Assembly (NCBI GenBank): GCA_016222905.1 | Contig: JACRPZ010000008.1 | Coordinates: forward strand, 1-32,015 | DNA: 32,015 nucleotides | Direction: 5' to 3' | Origin: Nitrospirota bacterium | GTDB lineage: Bacteria; Nitrospirota; Thermodesulfovibrionia; UBA6902 | In this document: positions 18,110 to 24,754 of the stretch, one piece after another | Position numbering within the stretch: position 1 is the stretch's first letter | Layout: every line of letters starts with the position of its first letter | Notes under the pieces: generated by a model | Seen by the model: the letters and a program-made list of their open reading frames with translations, nothing else | The model's database searches: none | What the model was told of the DNA's origin: nothing | Position numbers and translations under genes: made by a program

Positions 18110-19025
18110 CAAACTTCATCCCCTCTTTCAGGCTTCTGCCCTGCATAAACAACCTGACATCCATAACAGGCTTCCCGGCCGGCTGCACCTCAATCAGACG
18201 AAGCAGGCCTTTTCCTGTTCCAACAAACAGTTCATCCTTTTGAGCTTTACATATAATTCCGGCTTCTCCGCTTCCATTCACGGATGCGGCCTTCAGTATC
18301 TTAATTCTTTTCCCATCAAGAAATGTGTACGCCCCGGGCCACGGGTTTACGCCTCTTATGAAATTGCCAAGCTTATCGGCAGAGAGCGGCCACTTAATAA
18401 GTCCATTATCCTTTCTTAATAACGGAGCGCTTGATGCATCCCTGGTTTGGGGCACAGGTTTTATAAGCCCCTGTTTGAGCATATCCAAAGTCTTTATCAG
18501 AGCTTCAGCTCCAAGCAATGAGAGCCTCTCCGATAGACTGCCTGCAGTATCTTCATCTCTTATGGCCTCTTCTCTGTGCAATAATATCGGGCCGGTATCC
18601 ATGCCCTCATCCATAAGCATTATGGTTATTCCAGTCATCTTATCTCCATTGATAATTGCCCAGTTAATTGGAGCGGCGCCGCGGTATTTTGGAAGAAGCG
18701 ATGCATGAATATTTATACATCCAAACTTCGGCAAATGGATAATGCCTGACGGCAGCAACTGTCCATATGCCGCTGTAACTATGGCTTCAGGATTAAACCT
18801 CTTTAATTCTTCAATAAAACCGGACTCCTTCACCTTGTTTGGTTGAAGTATAGTGAGTCCCGCACTTTGAGCTTCACTCTTAACAGGCGTCAAGGCCAGA
18901 CGTCTTCCGCGGCCGCTTCTCCTGTCAGGCTGAGATACAACAGCAAGCACCTCATGCTCGGAATTTATAAGGGCTTTTAAAGCGGGAACAGCAAACTCAG
19001 GCGTACCGAAAAAAATAAGCCTCAT
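18090..19025 (-). CDS. fmt: Methionyl-tRNA formyltransferase
   Basis: A 311-residue full-length enzyme that formylates initiator Met-tRNA using 10-formyltetrahydrofolate. The N-terminal Rossmann domain opens MRLIFFGTPEFAVPAL. The catalytic core is NIHASLLPKYRGAAPINWAI with Asn105 and His107, plus MLMDEGMDTGPILL with Asp143. The C-terminal OB-fold domain (about 205-300) includes FIRGVNPWPGAYTFLDGKRI. The start overlaps the def stop by 4 nt (ATGA), and the 3' end overlaps DUF116 by 20 nt, so the three are one translationally linked unit. Confidence 0.97.
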   Translation of the reverse strand: MRLIFFGTPEFAVPALKALINSEHEVLAVVSQPDRRSGRGRRLALTPVKSEAQSAGLTILQPNKVKESGFIEELKRFNPEAIVTAAYGQLLPSGIIHLPKFGCINIHASLLPKYRGAAPINWAIINGDKMTGITIMLMDEGMDTGPILLHREEAIRDEDTAGSLSERLSLLGAEALIKTLDMLKQGLIKPVPQTRDASSAPLLRKDNGLIKWPLSADKLGNFIRGVNPWPGAYTFLDGKRIKILKAASVNGSGEAGIICKAQKDELFVGTGKGLLRLIEVQPAGKPVMDVRLFMQGRSLKEGMKFDDEPLN

Positions 19026-19543
19026 GACAATGATGCTTTCAGGCTCTCATACTCTCTCTTGTAGCGTTTCTTGAAAAATTCTTTCTTAATGCGTCCGATC
19101 CTGTCAATCAGCAGGATGCCGTTAAGGTGATCTATCTCATGCTGAAGCGCCCGTGCGAGGATCCCGTCCCCTTCGATCTCAATCTCTTTGCCCTCCCTGT
19201 CACAGCACCTGGCTATTACTTTTTCAGCCCTCTTTACAACCGTGGTATAACCGGGTATGCTCAGACATCCTTCTTCAATGGAAGCCTCACCTTCAAAATG
19301 AATTATCTCAGGATTTACAAGCACAATCAAAGATGTCTCTTCATCTTTTCCGCTTACATCAATGACCGCCACCTGCTTTGATACGCCTACCTGATTGGCC
19401 GCAAGACCTACTCCGGGTGCGGCATACATAGTCTCGATCATGTCGTCAATTAAGCGTTGCAGCCCAGCATCAAATGTTGTAACCGGCGCGGTCTTCTTCC
19501 GTAATATGTTATCCGGATATTTCCTTATCTCAAGCAAAGCCAT
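19022..19543 (-). CDS. def: Peptide deformylase
   Basis: A 173-residue type I-like deformylase that removes the N-formyl group from nascent proteins, reversing in effect the step catalysed by Fmt. All three family motifs are intact: GVGLAANQVG (Gln51), EEGCLSIPG (metal ligand Cys93) and QHEIDHLNG (metal ligands His135 and His139, catalytic Glu136). The length is normal. It begins the def-fmt-DUF116 unit. The 79-bp gap upstream toward the half-MFS gene holds one copy of a 34-bp dispersed repeat. Confidence 0.97.
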   Translation of the reverse strand: MALLEIRKYPDNILRKKTAPVTTFDAGLQRLIDDMIETMYAAPGVGLAANQVGVSKQVAVIDVSGKDEETSLIVLVNPEIIHFEGEASIEEGCLSIPGYTTVVKRAEKVIARCCDREGKEIEIEGDGILARALQHEIDHLNGILLIDRIGRIKKEFFKKRYKREYESLKASLS

Positions 19544-19564
19544 ACAATTAATTTAACCAATTCA

Positions 19565-19598
19565 TAGCGGAAATAACAAGTTAGAGGCGATTTAAAAC
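19565..19598. repeat. 34-bp dispersed repeat, copy 1
   Basis: The sequence TAGCGGAAATAACAAGTTAG followed by AGGCGATTTAAAAC matches 26771-26804 at 31 of 34 positions in the same orientation. A second shared 13-mer, GAGGAACGCTTTA, follows at 19613-19625 and recurs at 27632-27644. Both copies lie in gaps at gene ends, so this may be a small intergenic repeat family of this genome. Confidence 0.65.
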
Positions 19599-19622
19599 AA
19601 GGCGGGGAATAGGAGGAACGCT

Positions 19623-20192
19623 TTACCCCTTTTTATCTCCTTCATGCATGAAGAGCAAAAGTATGGTTGAAAGCGCCACAACAGCAGAGGCAAGATAAAA
19701 GAGGTATTTAAGCCCATACAGTTTAACAAGATAGCCGCCGCAAAAAAGGCCCGCCGCTGAAGAAAGGCTCACAAAGGCTTTGAACTTGCCGATACTCTTG
19801 CCCCTCTTCTCCGTCATTGTCAGATCACCCAAGAGAGAAGTGCTTACGGTCTCTCCCACTCCGTTAGTTACGCCGAGAAGGGCCTGAAGAATATATAGCT
19901 GATAGGGTTCAGTTATTACCGTATACATAAAGAGCACGGCTGCATCAGCATAGGCCGTCAGAAAAAGGAATGGTTTTCTGCCTAATTTGTCGGAGAAATG
20001 GCCGGCGAGATATGTGGAACCGGACTGAACCAGAACCATAATGCTGAAGGCCAGGCCAAGCTTCTCTACTCCGCCGCTCAGCCTCTCCACCTGTAACACA
20101 TAAAAAGGACCGATAAACCCCATGACAACCGCCCATAAAGAGCTTACGGTCGTAAATAATATAAGATTATTTCTGGCTGACTCAGAGTTCAA
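19623..20192 (-). CDS. Half-size (six-helix) MFS transporter, possible peptide exporter
   Basis: A 189-residue membrane protein equal to the N-terminal half of a major facilitator transporter. It has six predicted helices. The loop after the second helix carries motif A-like GHFSDKLGRKP at about 64-74, and GVTNGVGETVSTSLLGDL lies in helices 4-5. It ends in LLLFMHEGDKKG, where the central loop of a 12-helix MFS protein would begin. The def gene follows after only 79 bp, so there is no room for a second half even in another frame. It is either a half-transporter that dimerises or a stable truncation. The TTG start overlaps the maturase stop (TTGA), which ties it to the precursor-maturase operon. 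Export of the modified peptide is inferred from position. Confidence 0.75.
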   Translation of the reverse strand: MNSESARNNLILFTTVSSLWAVVMGFIGPFYVLQVERLSGGVEKLGLAFSIMVLVQSGSTYLAGHFSDKLGRKPFLFLTAYADAAVLFMYTVITEPYQLYILQALLGVTNGVGETVSTSLLGDLTMTEKRGKSIGKFKAFVSLSSAAGLFCGGYLVKLYGLKYLFYLASAVVALSTILLLFMHEGDKKG

Positions 20193-21493
20193 CTGTTGTC
20201 AATCTCCGGAGTATACTTTATATCCTGCAGAATAAATGCCTCTAAAGTGGCATCGAGGTACGGCTTTTTGCAATCCACACCATCTATCTGCCCGTCCCTG
20301 AGCAGCTTCATAAACCTGCACCCTCCATAACATATAGGGAGGTATGCACATTCAAGACATTCCTGTCTCTTCCATATATCAAGCCTGTGCGACTCCCTGT
20401 AGTCAGTTATGCCTCTCTGCAGGTCACCGGCTTCAAGCCCCTGCCAGCCTATAAGCGCCGGGCATTTGTAAAAGGTCCCGTTATAGTTAACTACAATATC
20501 ATCCTTATTTTCTATCATACACGTGGACGGCATGATCCTGAGGGTCTGAAAGCCTCTCTTCAGAATCTCCTCCCTCAAAAAAAGGCTCGCCTCAAAGACC
20601 CACGGCTCATTAATGGATTCAGTCCCGTCCCTGAAATCAGGCAGTGCAACCTCCTTGCGGGGTTGAGTCACAGGGTCAAATTTCACATAAGATATCTTAT
20701 CCGGTGTTATCCCGTGATCAATAAGATAGTCAAGAAGGCGGGGAAAGTCTTTATAGTTCTCTTGTGTATAATTGCCGCCTATCTGGATGCCGATATTCCC
20801 GCAGGCATTCCTGATATTCCTTATAATTATGTCAAAACTGCCTGAACCTGATTTAAAGGGCCTGAACCTGTCATGGTTTCCCTTTAAACCATCAACCGTT
20901 ATTTTTGCATCCATAAGCCCGAGCGATGCCAGTTCCTTTGCTCTCTTTGCGGTCAGGAGCGTCCCGTTGGTCACGAGGTTAAAGGTATACGCCAGTCCCA
21001 GTTCTCCTGCCAAGGCCCTCAGCTTCTCTGAGATATACTTGATAAGCTCATAACTGAGGAGCGGCTCTCCTCCATAGAAGTCAAAATGGACCTTTTTGCC
21101 ATTGGAAAGATAACGGTCCTCGGTAAAGCTTATCAGAGCATCCGCTGTATCACGAGACATATAGTGTTTCCCCTTCATCATGCCTTCATAACAGTAAGTA
21201 CAGCGCAGATTGCAGTCAAGGTTCATGACGACAAGGGCGCTAAATGCTTTTCTCTCTCTATTTGCCGTGTCAATCGAGCGCAGCATCTCATTCTTCTCCT
21301 CATCAGGATCATCAACCAGGAAGCCGAGATCAAATAGAGTGTCGGCATCAGAAGGCTCAAGATTTCCGTCTTCAACTGCCTTTAATGTGGATTCAGGGAC
21401 AAGGGCGCTTGAGGCCTTTTTTGTGGAATACAGGAGGAGATAACCGGGTTCTTCATGATACGGGAATATCTTTATGTAATTCGATAACTTCAT
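20189..21493 (-). CDS. Radical SAM/SPASM peptide maturase (geopeptide-maturase type)
   Basis: A 434-residue radical SAM enzyme. Residues 1-62 form a small N-terminal domain (PGYLLLYSTKKASSALVP) of the kind that may bind the leader peptide. The radical SAM core holds CNLRCTYC (Cys94, Cys98, Cys101) for the [4Fe-4S]-SAM cluster, and FYGGEPLLS and LVTNGTLL for SAM binding. The C-terminal SPASM domain has Cys325, Cys344, Cys379, Cys382, Cys388, Cys392 and Cys408 for auxiliary clusters. The sequence resembles what I recall of the putative geopeptide maturases of Geobacter. It is preceded by a 31-residue peptide gene and overlaps the half-MFS gene by 4 nt, so the likely job is to modify that peptide, perhaps by a thioether or carbon crosslink at its cysteines. 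The ATG lacks a clear ribosome-binding site and follows a terminator-like hairpin closely. Confidence 0.9.
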   Translation of the reverse strand: MKLSNYIKIFPYHEEPGYLLLYSTKKASSALVPESTLKAVEDGNLEPSDADTLFDLGFLVDDPDEEKNEMLRSIDTANRERKAFSALVVMNLDCNLRCTYCYEGMMKGKHYMSRDTADALISFTEDRYLSNGKKVHFDFYGGEPLLSYELIKYISEKLRALAGELGLAYTFNLVTNGTLLTAKRAKELASLGLMDAKITVDGLKGNHDRFRPFKSGSGSFDIIIRNIRNACGNIGIQIGGNYTQENYKDFPRLLDYLIDHGITPDKISYVKFDPVTQPRKEVALPDFRDGTESINEPWVFEASLFLREEILKRGFQTLRIMPSTCMIENKDDIVVNYNGTFYKCPALIGWQGLEAGDLQRGITDYRESHRLDIWKRQECLECAYLPICYGGCRFMKLLRDGQIDGVDCKKPYLDATLEAFILQDIKYTPEIDNS

Positions 21494-21509
21494 AAATCAG
21501 CAAAAAAAT

Positions 21510-21533
21510 AAAGGGGAGAAGAATCTCCCCTTT
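21510..21533 (-). terminator. Terminator-like hairpin between precursor and maturase
   Basis: A perfect 10-bp stem (aaaggggaga / tctccccttt) with a 4-nt loop is followed on the minus strand by TATTTTTTT, the form of an intrinsic terminator. It lies 22 bp after the precursor stop and 16 bp before the maturase ATG. Partial read-through would give much precursor mRNA and less maturase mRNA, a common arrangement in RiPP operons. That regulatory use is inferred. Confidence 0.75.
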
Positions 21534-21555
21534 GAGATCGAATACAGCATTATCA

Positions 21556-21651
21556 TTATCTTCTAAGTGGTAAAAAAGCCCCCGCACAGCAGGTGGCCGC
21601 GGGACCAACGGCCTTTTTTATCCCCTTGCTAAGCACTATAATCTTCTTCAT
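21556..21651 (-). CDS. 31-residue RiPP precursor peptide (geopeptide-like)
   Basis: A short ORF encodes MKKIIVLSKGIKKAVGPAAT followed by CCAGAFLPLRR. The ATG follows a near-perfect ribosome-binding site, GGAGGTAACA, five bases away, far stronger than that of the downstream maturase. The peptide has a basic, hydrophobic leader-like half (residues 1-15) and a core-like half with adjacent Cys21-Cys22 in a small-residue stretch. It lies 62 bp upstream of the radical SAM/SPASM gene on the same strand, as precursor peptides of such enzymes do, and is separated by a terminator hairpin. It is short enough to be missed by automated gene calling. Assignment rests on position, ribosome-binding site and composition; the modification and biological activity are unknown. 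Confidence 0.75.
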   Translation of the reverse strand: MKKIIVLSKGIKKAVGPAATCCAGAFLPLRR

Positions 21652-21700
21652 TGTTACCTCCTGATAAAGGTTATCCTCCTACAAACCGGAGTACAATTTA

Positions 21701-21706
21701 ATTATA
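21701..21706 (-). promoter_or_regulatory. Candidate -10 box for the precursor-maturase operon
   Basis: On the minus strand, GTTGTATAATTAAATTG contains a perfect TATAAT about 50 bases upstream of the precursor ATG, just beyond the end of the TonB receptor gene. The -35 region at 17-bp spacing (TTTTAA) is a poor match, so an activator or another sigma factor may be needed. Confidence 0.45.
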
Positions 21707-21723
21707 CAACTTCTTCCCTATTA

Positions 21724-23625
21724 TTAAAATCTCAGCCCAACCCCTCCCTCTACCCATCTCAGGGGGTTCCTGAATGTTTCAAGCAGATACTGGGAGCCGT
21801 TAAAGATGTTGTGTGCGGAAAGGAAAAGCTCGGCATTGATCCTGTCATTCTTATATACCCTCTTTTTGAGATTGATGTCCCATACAAATGAGTCGAATTT
21901 GCCTTCGTCAAAATCTTCCGGGTTCCACCAAATATAGCGGCCCTTGAGCGATGCGCTGAAGGATTTATTGTCATTATAAAAAATGCCGATGTCATAAGTA
22001 TATTCAGGGCTACCTTTAAGCCTCACCCCTGTATTAGTGTCCCTTACGTCAATATAGGCAAAACCTGCTGAAAAAGATGTGTTATAAAGCGGCGTTGTCT
22101 TCACCTCGATTTCAAGACCCTGCCTCCTCTGTTTATCCCTGTTAACAGATGTAAATGTGCCGTCCGGCAATTCCTCTTCAAAGATAGCATCTGATATATT
22201 ATGTCTGAAGAGATTCACCCTGTAAAAGAGGTATTTCAGGTCCGAGGATTCTATCCCGGCCTGCATGGACCAGACCTTTTCAACCCCAAGATCAGGATTC
22301 GGCATGAAGAAGAAGCCTGTCCCGAAGGTATTAAAAAGAGGCGGGATACTGAAGCCCCTTGCTGCATATCCCCTCAGGATGGTCTTGTCGTTGAGTTTAT
22401 AGGTGATCCCGATACTCGGACTCAGAAAGTCGCTGTTTGTGCTCGTACTGTCATACCTTACACCGGGAGTAACAGTGAACTTTTCATAGGACATGGTGTC
22501 ATTTACAAAGACCGCCCATTTCTCAATACCCTGTTTGCCGTCTGTAATGCTTTCTGATTTTAGTTCTCCGTTATCAAAATCAGCGCCCACAACCATATTG
22601 TGCATCTCTTTCTTTAATGAGAGCTTTACGCTTCCGCCGTAGTTTGATTCATCCAAGGTATTTGCTGCCACTTCAGCGCCGTCGCTTAACTGGCGCAGAA
22701 AGAACCCTGTCGCCTGCCTTAATGTCCTTAAAGATATATGAAGATCAGCCTCGTCAGCAACCTTATAATTCAGCGAGAGCGTGGAGAGGAGGTATTCAAA
22801 CTCATCTTTGAATGAGAGGTCGAAAAGAGGGTATTCGCCGTCTCCTCTATCCCCCTTGTTGTATCCAAAGGTAAAGACAAGGTTTGCCTTTGCGTTAACG
22901 TCCCATTTCAGCTTTGCATAGAGATTGTCCTCATCAAAGTCTGTATTTGGCGTGAGACCGTCGGTCATGAGGTTTCCGGCATATATATAATATCCGACTT
23001 TGCCGCCCTTGCCTGAGGCCTCAGCCCTGTAGTCCTGTGTATTCCCCTCTCCAAAAGATGCTGAGAGAGCGCCCTCCGGTTTTTCCTTGTCACCGGCGGG
23101 CTTTGTTATGATATTTATCACGCCCCCGAGCGAAGAGCCCCATGAGGAGGAGGCAGGCCCCTTTATTATCTCTATCTTTTCAATATGCTGTACGGGCATC
23201 GCGCTCAAATCAGCAAAGCCGTCCGAGAGGTTATTCAGTTCAACCCCGTCTATTGTAACAAGCACATGCCTGAACTCAGACCCCTGAATATGAGCATTTG
23301 CACCGCTCCCGGGGCCTCCTCTTAAATCCATCTGCACCCCGGGGATGGTGTTAAGAACGTCCGTAAGAGTGTGCGCGTTCATCTCCTTTATCTCTTTTGC
23401 CGTAATAACCGTGATATTCTCCGCAACCTGAAAGACCGGCTTCGGGCTCCTTGAAGGAGACACAACAAGATCTTCAGGGTTATAGAACATCCGGAGCACC
23501 TGCAGCTCCTCTTCAGAGGCTGCATAGACGGAAGGGCAGAGAAAGAGGAGAGCCGATATTACAGTTATCAGAGATAACAGCAAGGCGTCTGTTTTGAGAT
23601 AAATCTTGCGCACAGGGAATCTCAT
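21724..23625 (-). CDS. TonB-dependent outer-membrane receptor
   Basis: A 633-residue outer-membrane receptor. The start at 23625 gives a clean signal peptide (MRFPVRK, then a hydrophobic run ending SVYA). The reading frame stays open to 23829, but the upstream extension is implausible: it would precede the signal peptide by 68 residues and cross the promoter. The TonB-box-like EDLVVSPSRS leads into the plug domain (AENITVITAKEI, TLTDVLNTIPGVQMDL, VLVTIDGVELNN, IEIIKGPASSSWGS). A 22-strand-type barrel ends in WVEGGVGLRF with the terminal Phe. The plug resembles BtuB/vitamin-type receptors, but the substrate cannot be named. It is divergent from a binding protein and a sensor kinase. A perfect consensus promoter overlaps the first in-frame ATG (23637), so the transcript would start only a few bases before the 23625 ATG. 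Confidence 0.88.
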   Translation of the reverse strand: MRFPVRKIYLKTDALLLSLITVISALLFLCPSVYAASEEELQVLRMFYNPEDLVVSPSRSPKPVFQVAENITVITAKEIKEMNAHTLTDVLNTIPGVQMDLRGGPGSGANAHIQGSEFRHVLVTIDGVELNNLSDGFADLSAMPVQHIEKIEIIKGPASSSWGSSLGGVINIITKPAGDKEKPEGALSASFGEGNTQDYRAEASGKGGKVGYYIYAGNLMTDGLTPNTDFDEDNLYAKLKWDVNAKANLVFTFGYNKGDRGDGEYPLFDLSFKDEFEYLLSTLSLNYKVADEADLHISLRTLRQATGFFLRQLSDGAEVAANTLDESNYGGSVKLSLKKEMHNMVVGADFDNGELKSESITDGKQGIEKWAVFVNDTMSYEKFTVTPGVRYDSTSTNSDFLSPSIGITYKLNDKTILRGYAARGFSIPPLFNTFGTGFFFMPNPDLGVEKVWSMQAGIESSDLKYLFYRVNLFRHNISDAIFEEELPDGTFTSVNRDKQRRQGLEIEVKTTPLYNTSFSAGFAYIDVRDTNTGVRLKGSPEYTYDIGIFYNDNKSFSASLKGRYIWWNPEDFDEGKFDSFVWDINLKKRVYKNDRINAELFLSAHNIFNGSQYLLETFRNPLRWVEGGVGLRF

Positions 23626-23635
23626 CGTATTATTC

Positions 23636-23663
23636 ATTATATACCAATAATTTAATTTGTCAA
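23636..23663 (-). promoter_or_regulatory. Consensus sigma-70 promoter of the TonB receptor gene
   Basis: The minus strand reads TTGACA (23658-23663), a 16-bp spacer and TATAAT (23636-23641). Both hexamers match the consensus exactly. Initiation about 7 bases downstream would fall at roughly 23627-23630, only 2-5 bases before the ATG at 23625, giving a nearly leaderless message. Confidence 0.7.
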
Positions 23664-23728
23664 ACTCCGGGTGAGGACTATTGAAGGACTCTAAAAACGA
23701 GTTGTAATTTTCAGCAAAAGATTTATTC

Positions 23729-23737
23729 TGGTATAAT
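23729..23737 (+). promoter_or_regulatory. Extended -10 promoter of the binding protein-kinase operon
   Basis: TGGTATAAT is a perfect extended -10 element (TGn-TATAAT), about 57 bases upstream of the TTG start of the binding protein. There is no good -35 box, as is usual for extended -10 promoters. It faces away from the receptor promoter; their -35/-10 regions are about 66 bp apart, so one regulator could control both. A short GCAAC/GTTGC hairpin lies in the leader at 23761-23775. Confidence 0.5.
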
Positions 23738-23758
23738 GCAATTAAGGAAACTAAAACC

Positions 23759-23788
23759 ATGCAACGCCGGGTTGCAGGAATACGGTAA
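23759..23788 (+). CDS. Possible 9-codon upstream ORF in the binding-protein leader
   Basis: ATG at 23759 opens a nine-residue frame (MQRRVAGIR) ending with TAA six bases before the TTG start of the binding protein. An AAGGA lies about 10 bases upstream of the ATG. Because the main TTG start has no good ribosome-binding site, this ORF could deliver ribosomes by termination-reinitiation. Short ORFs occur by chance, so confidence is low. Confidence 0.25.
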   Translation: MQRRVAGIR

Positions 23789-23794
23789 TTTATC

Positions 23795-24751
23795 TTGACC
23801 ACAACATTTAACAAAAAAGAAGCCGTCATTTTTATTGCTGAGAGCTTCCGGAAATTTCATTTCCTGACCATATGCGTTGCGGTTATTCTCATGACTCTTC
23901 TGCTGTGCCAGCCTGCAGCGGCCTCAGGAGGGATCATCGCGGTCCAGAGCTCAAATATCAAACCCTATAATGATGCCCTGAGAGGTTTTGAAAGCGCCTG
24001 CAATTGTGACACAAAGCATTTATTAATATCCGAAGTGGAAGAAAGGGATCTACAGACGATAATTCACAGGGCACAACCCGACCTTATTCTTGCTATAGGA
24101 GTTGACGCGCTAAACAGGGTCAAGTCAATCAAGGACATACCGATTGTATACCTGATGGTTCTTGACCCTCAATTGCATGCTTCCAATTACAGGAATATCA
24201 CCGGTATCAGCATGATAATATCTCCTGAGATACAGTTAGCTTTGATAAAGCGGTTCCTGCCTGATGCAAAAAGAGTCGGGGTATTATACGACCCGCTCCG
24301 GACAGACGATTTCGTAATAAAGGCGAGAAAGGCTGCCGCATCAGCAGAGATTAAACTCATTACAAGTGAAGTCCACAGCCCTAAGGATGTTCCTGAACAA
24401 TTAAAAAATATGGGGACAAATATTGATGTCTTCTGGATGCTGCCCGATATTACCGTTATCACCCCTGAGACAGTTGAATTTTTACTCCTCTCCTTAATTG
24501 AAAATAGAATACCTGTGGTCACATTCTCAGATAAATATCTTACAATAGGAGCGGCAATGTCGTTGATGGTTGATGCCTTTGATACAGGGAAACAGGCATG
24601 GGAAATAACCGAAAAGGTTCTTGCCGGGACAGAGATAAAGAAAATAGAAAGTACCTTCGCAAGAACCCCCGTTGTAACGATCAACAGGGATATAACAAAC
24701 AAGCTGGGGATATCTGTCAGTGACAAATTCCGCAATGATAAAGATAAATAA
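23795..24751 (+). CDS. Periplasmic ABC-type substrate-binding protein (ABC_sub_bind family)
   Basis: A 318-residue exported protein. A hydrophobic signal segment (LTICVAVILMTLLLC) ends in QPAAASGG. The mature two-lobed fold has segments typical of the ABC_sub_bind (TrpX-like) family: IAVQSSNIKPYNDALRGF, QPDLILAIGVDAL, DIPIVYLMVLDP, RVGVLYDP and NRIPVVTFSDKYL. There is no permease or ATPase gene nearby. Instead a membrane hybrid kinase begins 4 nt after the stop. The protein probably presents a ligand to the kinase, or feeds a transporter encoded elsewhere. The start is TTG at 23795; no in-frame ATG precedes the signal segment. Ligand unknown; some relatives bind aromatic amino acids. Confidence 0.82.
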   Translation: MTTTFNKKEAVIFIAESFRKFHFLTICVAVILMTLLLCQPAAASGGIIAVQSSNIKPYNDALRGFESACNCDTKHLLISEVEERDLQTIIHRAQPDLILAIGVDALNRVKSIKDIPIVYLMVLDPQLHASNYRNITGISMIISPEIQLALIKRFLPDAKRVGVLYDPLRTDDFVIKARKAAASAEIKLITSEVHSPKDVPEQLKNMGTNIDVFWMLPDITVITPETVEFLLLSLIENRIPVVTFSDKYLTIGAAMSLMVDAFDTGKQAWEITEKVLAGTEIKKIESTFARTPVVTINRDITNKLGISVSDKFRNDKDK

Positions 24752-24754
24752 CCG

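Noticed and set aside
19544-19622. Missing C-terminal half of the MFS protein in another frame
   Set aside because: Only 79 bases separate the stop from def, too short for six helices, so no frameshift repair is possible here.
23626-23829. N-terminal extension of the TonB receptor to 23829
   Set aside because: It would place 68 residues before a clear signal peptide and would have to be transcribed through the consensus promoter at 23636-23663.
24187-24735. Minus-strand ORF of 182 codons opposite the binding protein
   Set aside because: The plus-strand frame encodes a recognisable exported binding protein; the antisense frame has no family features.
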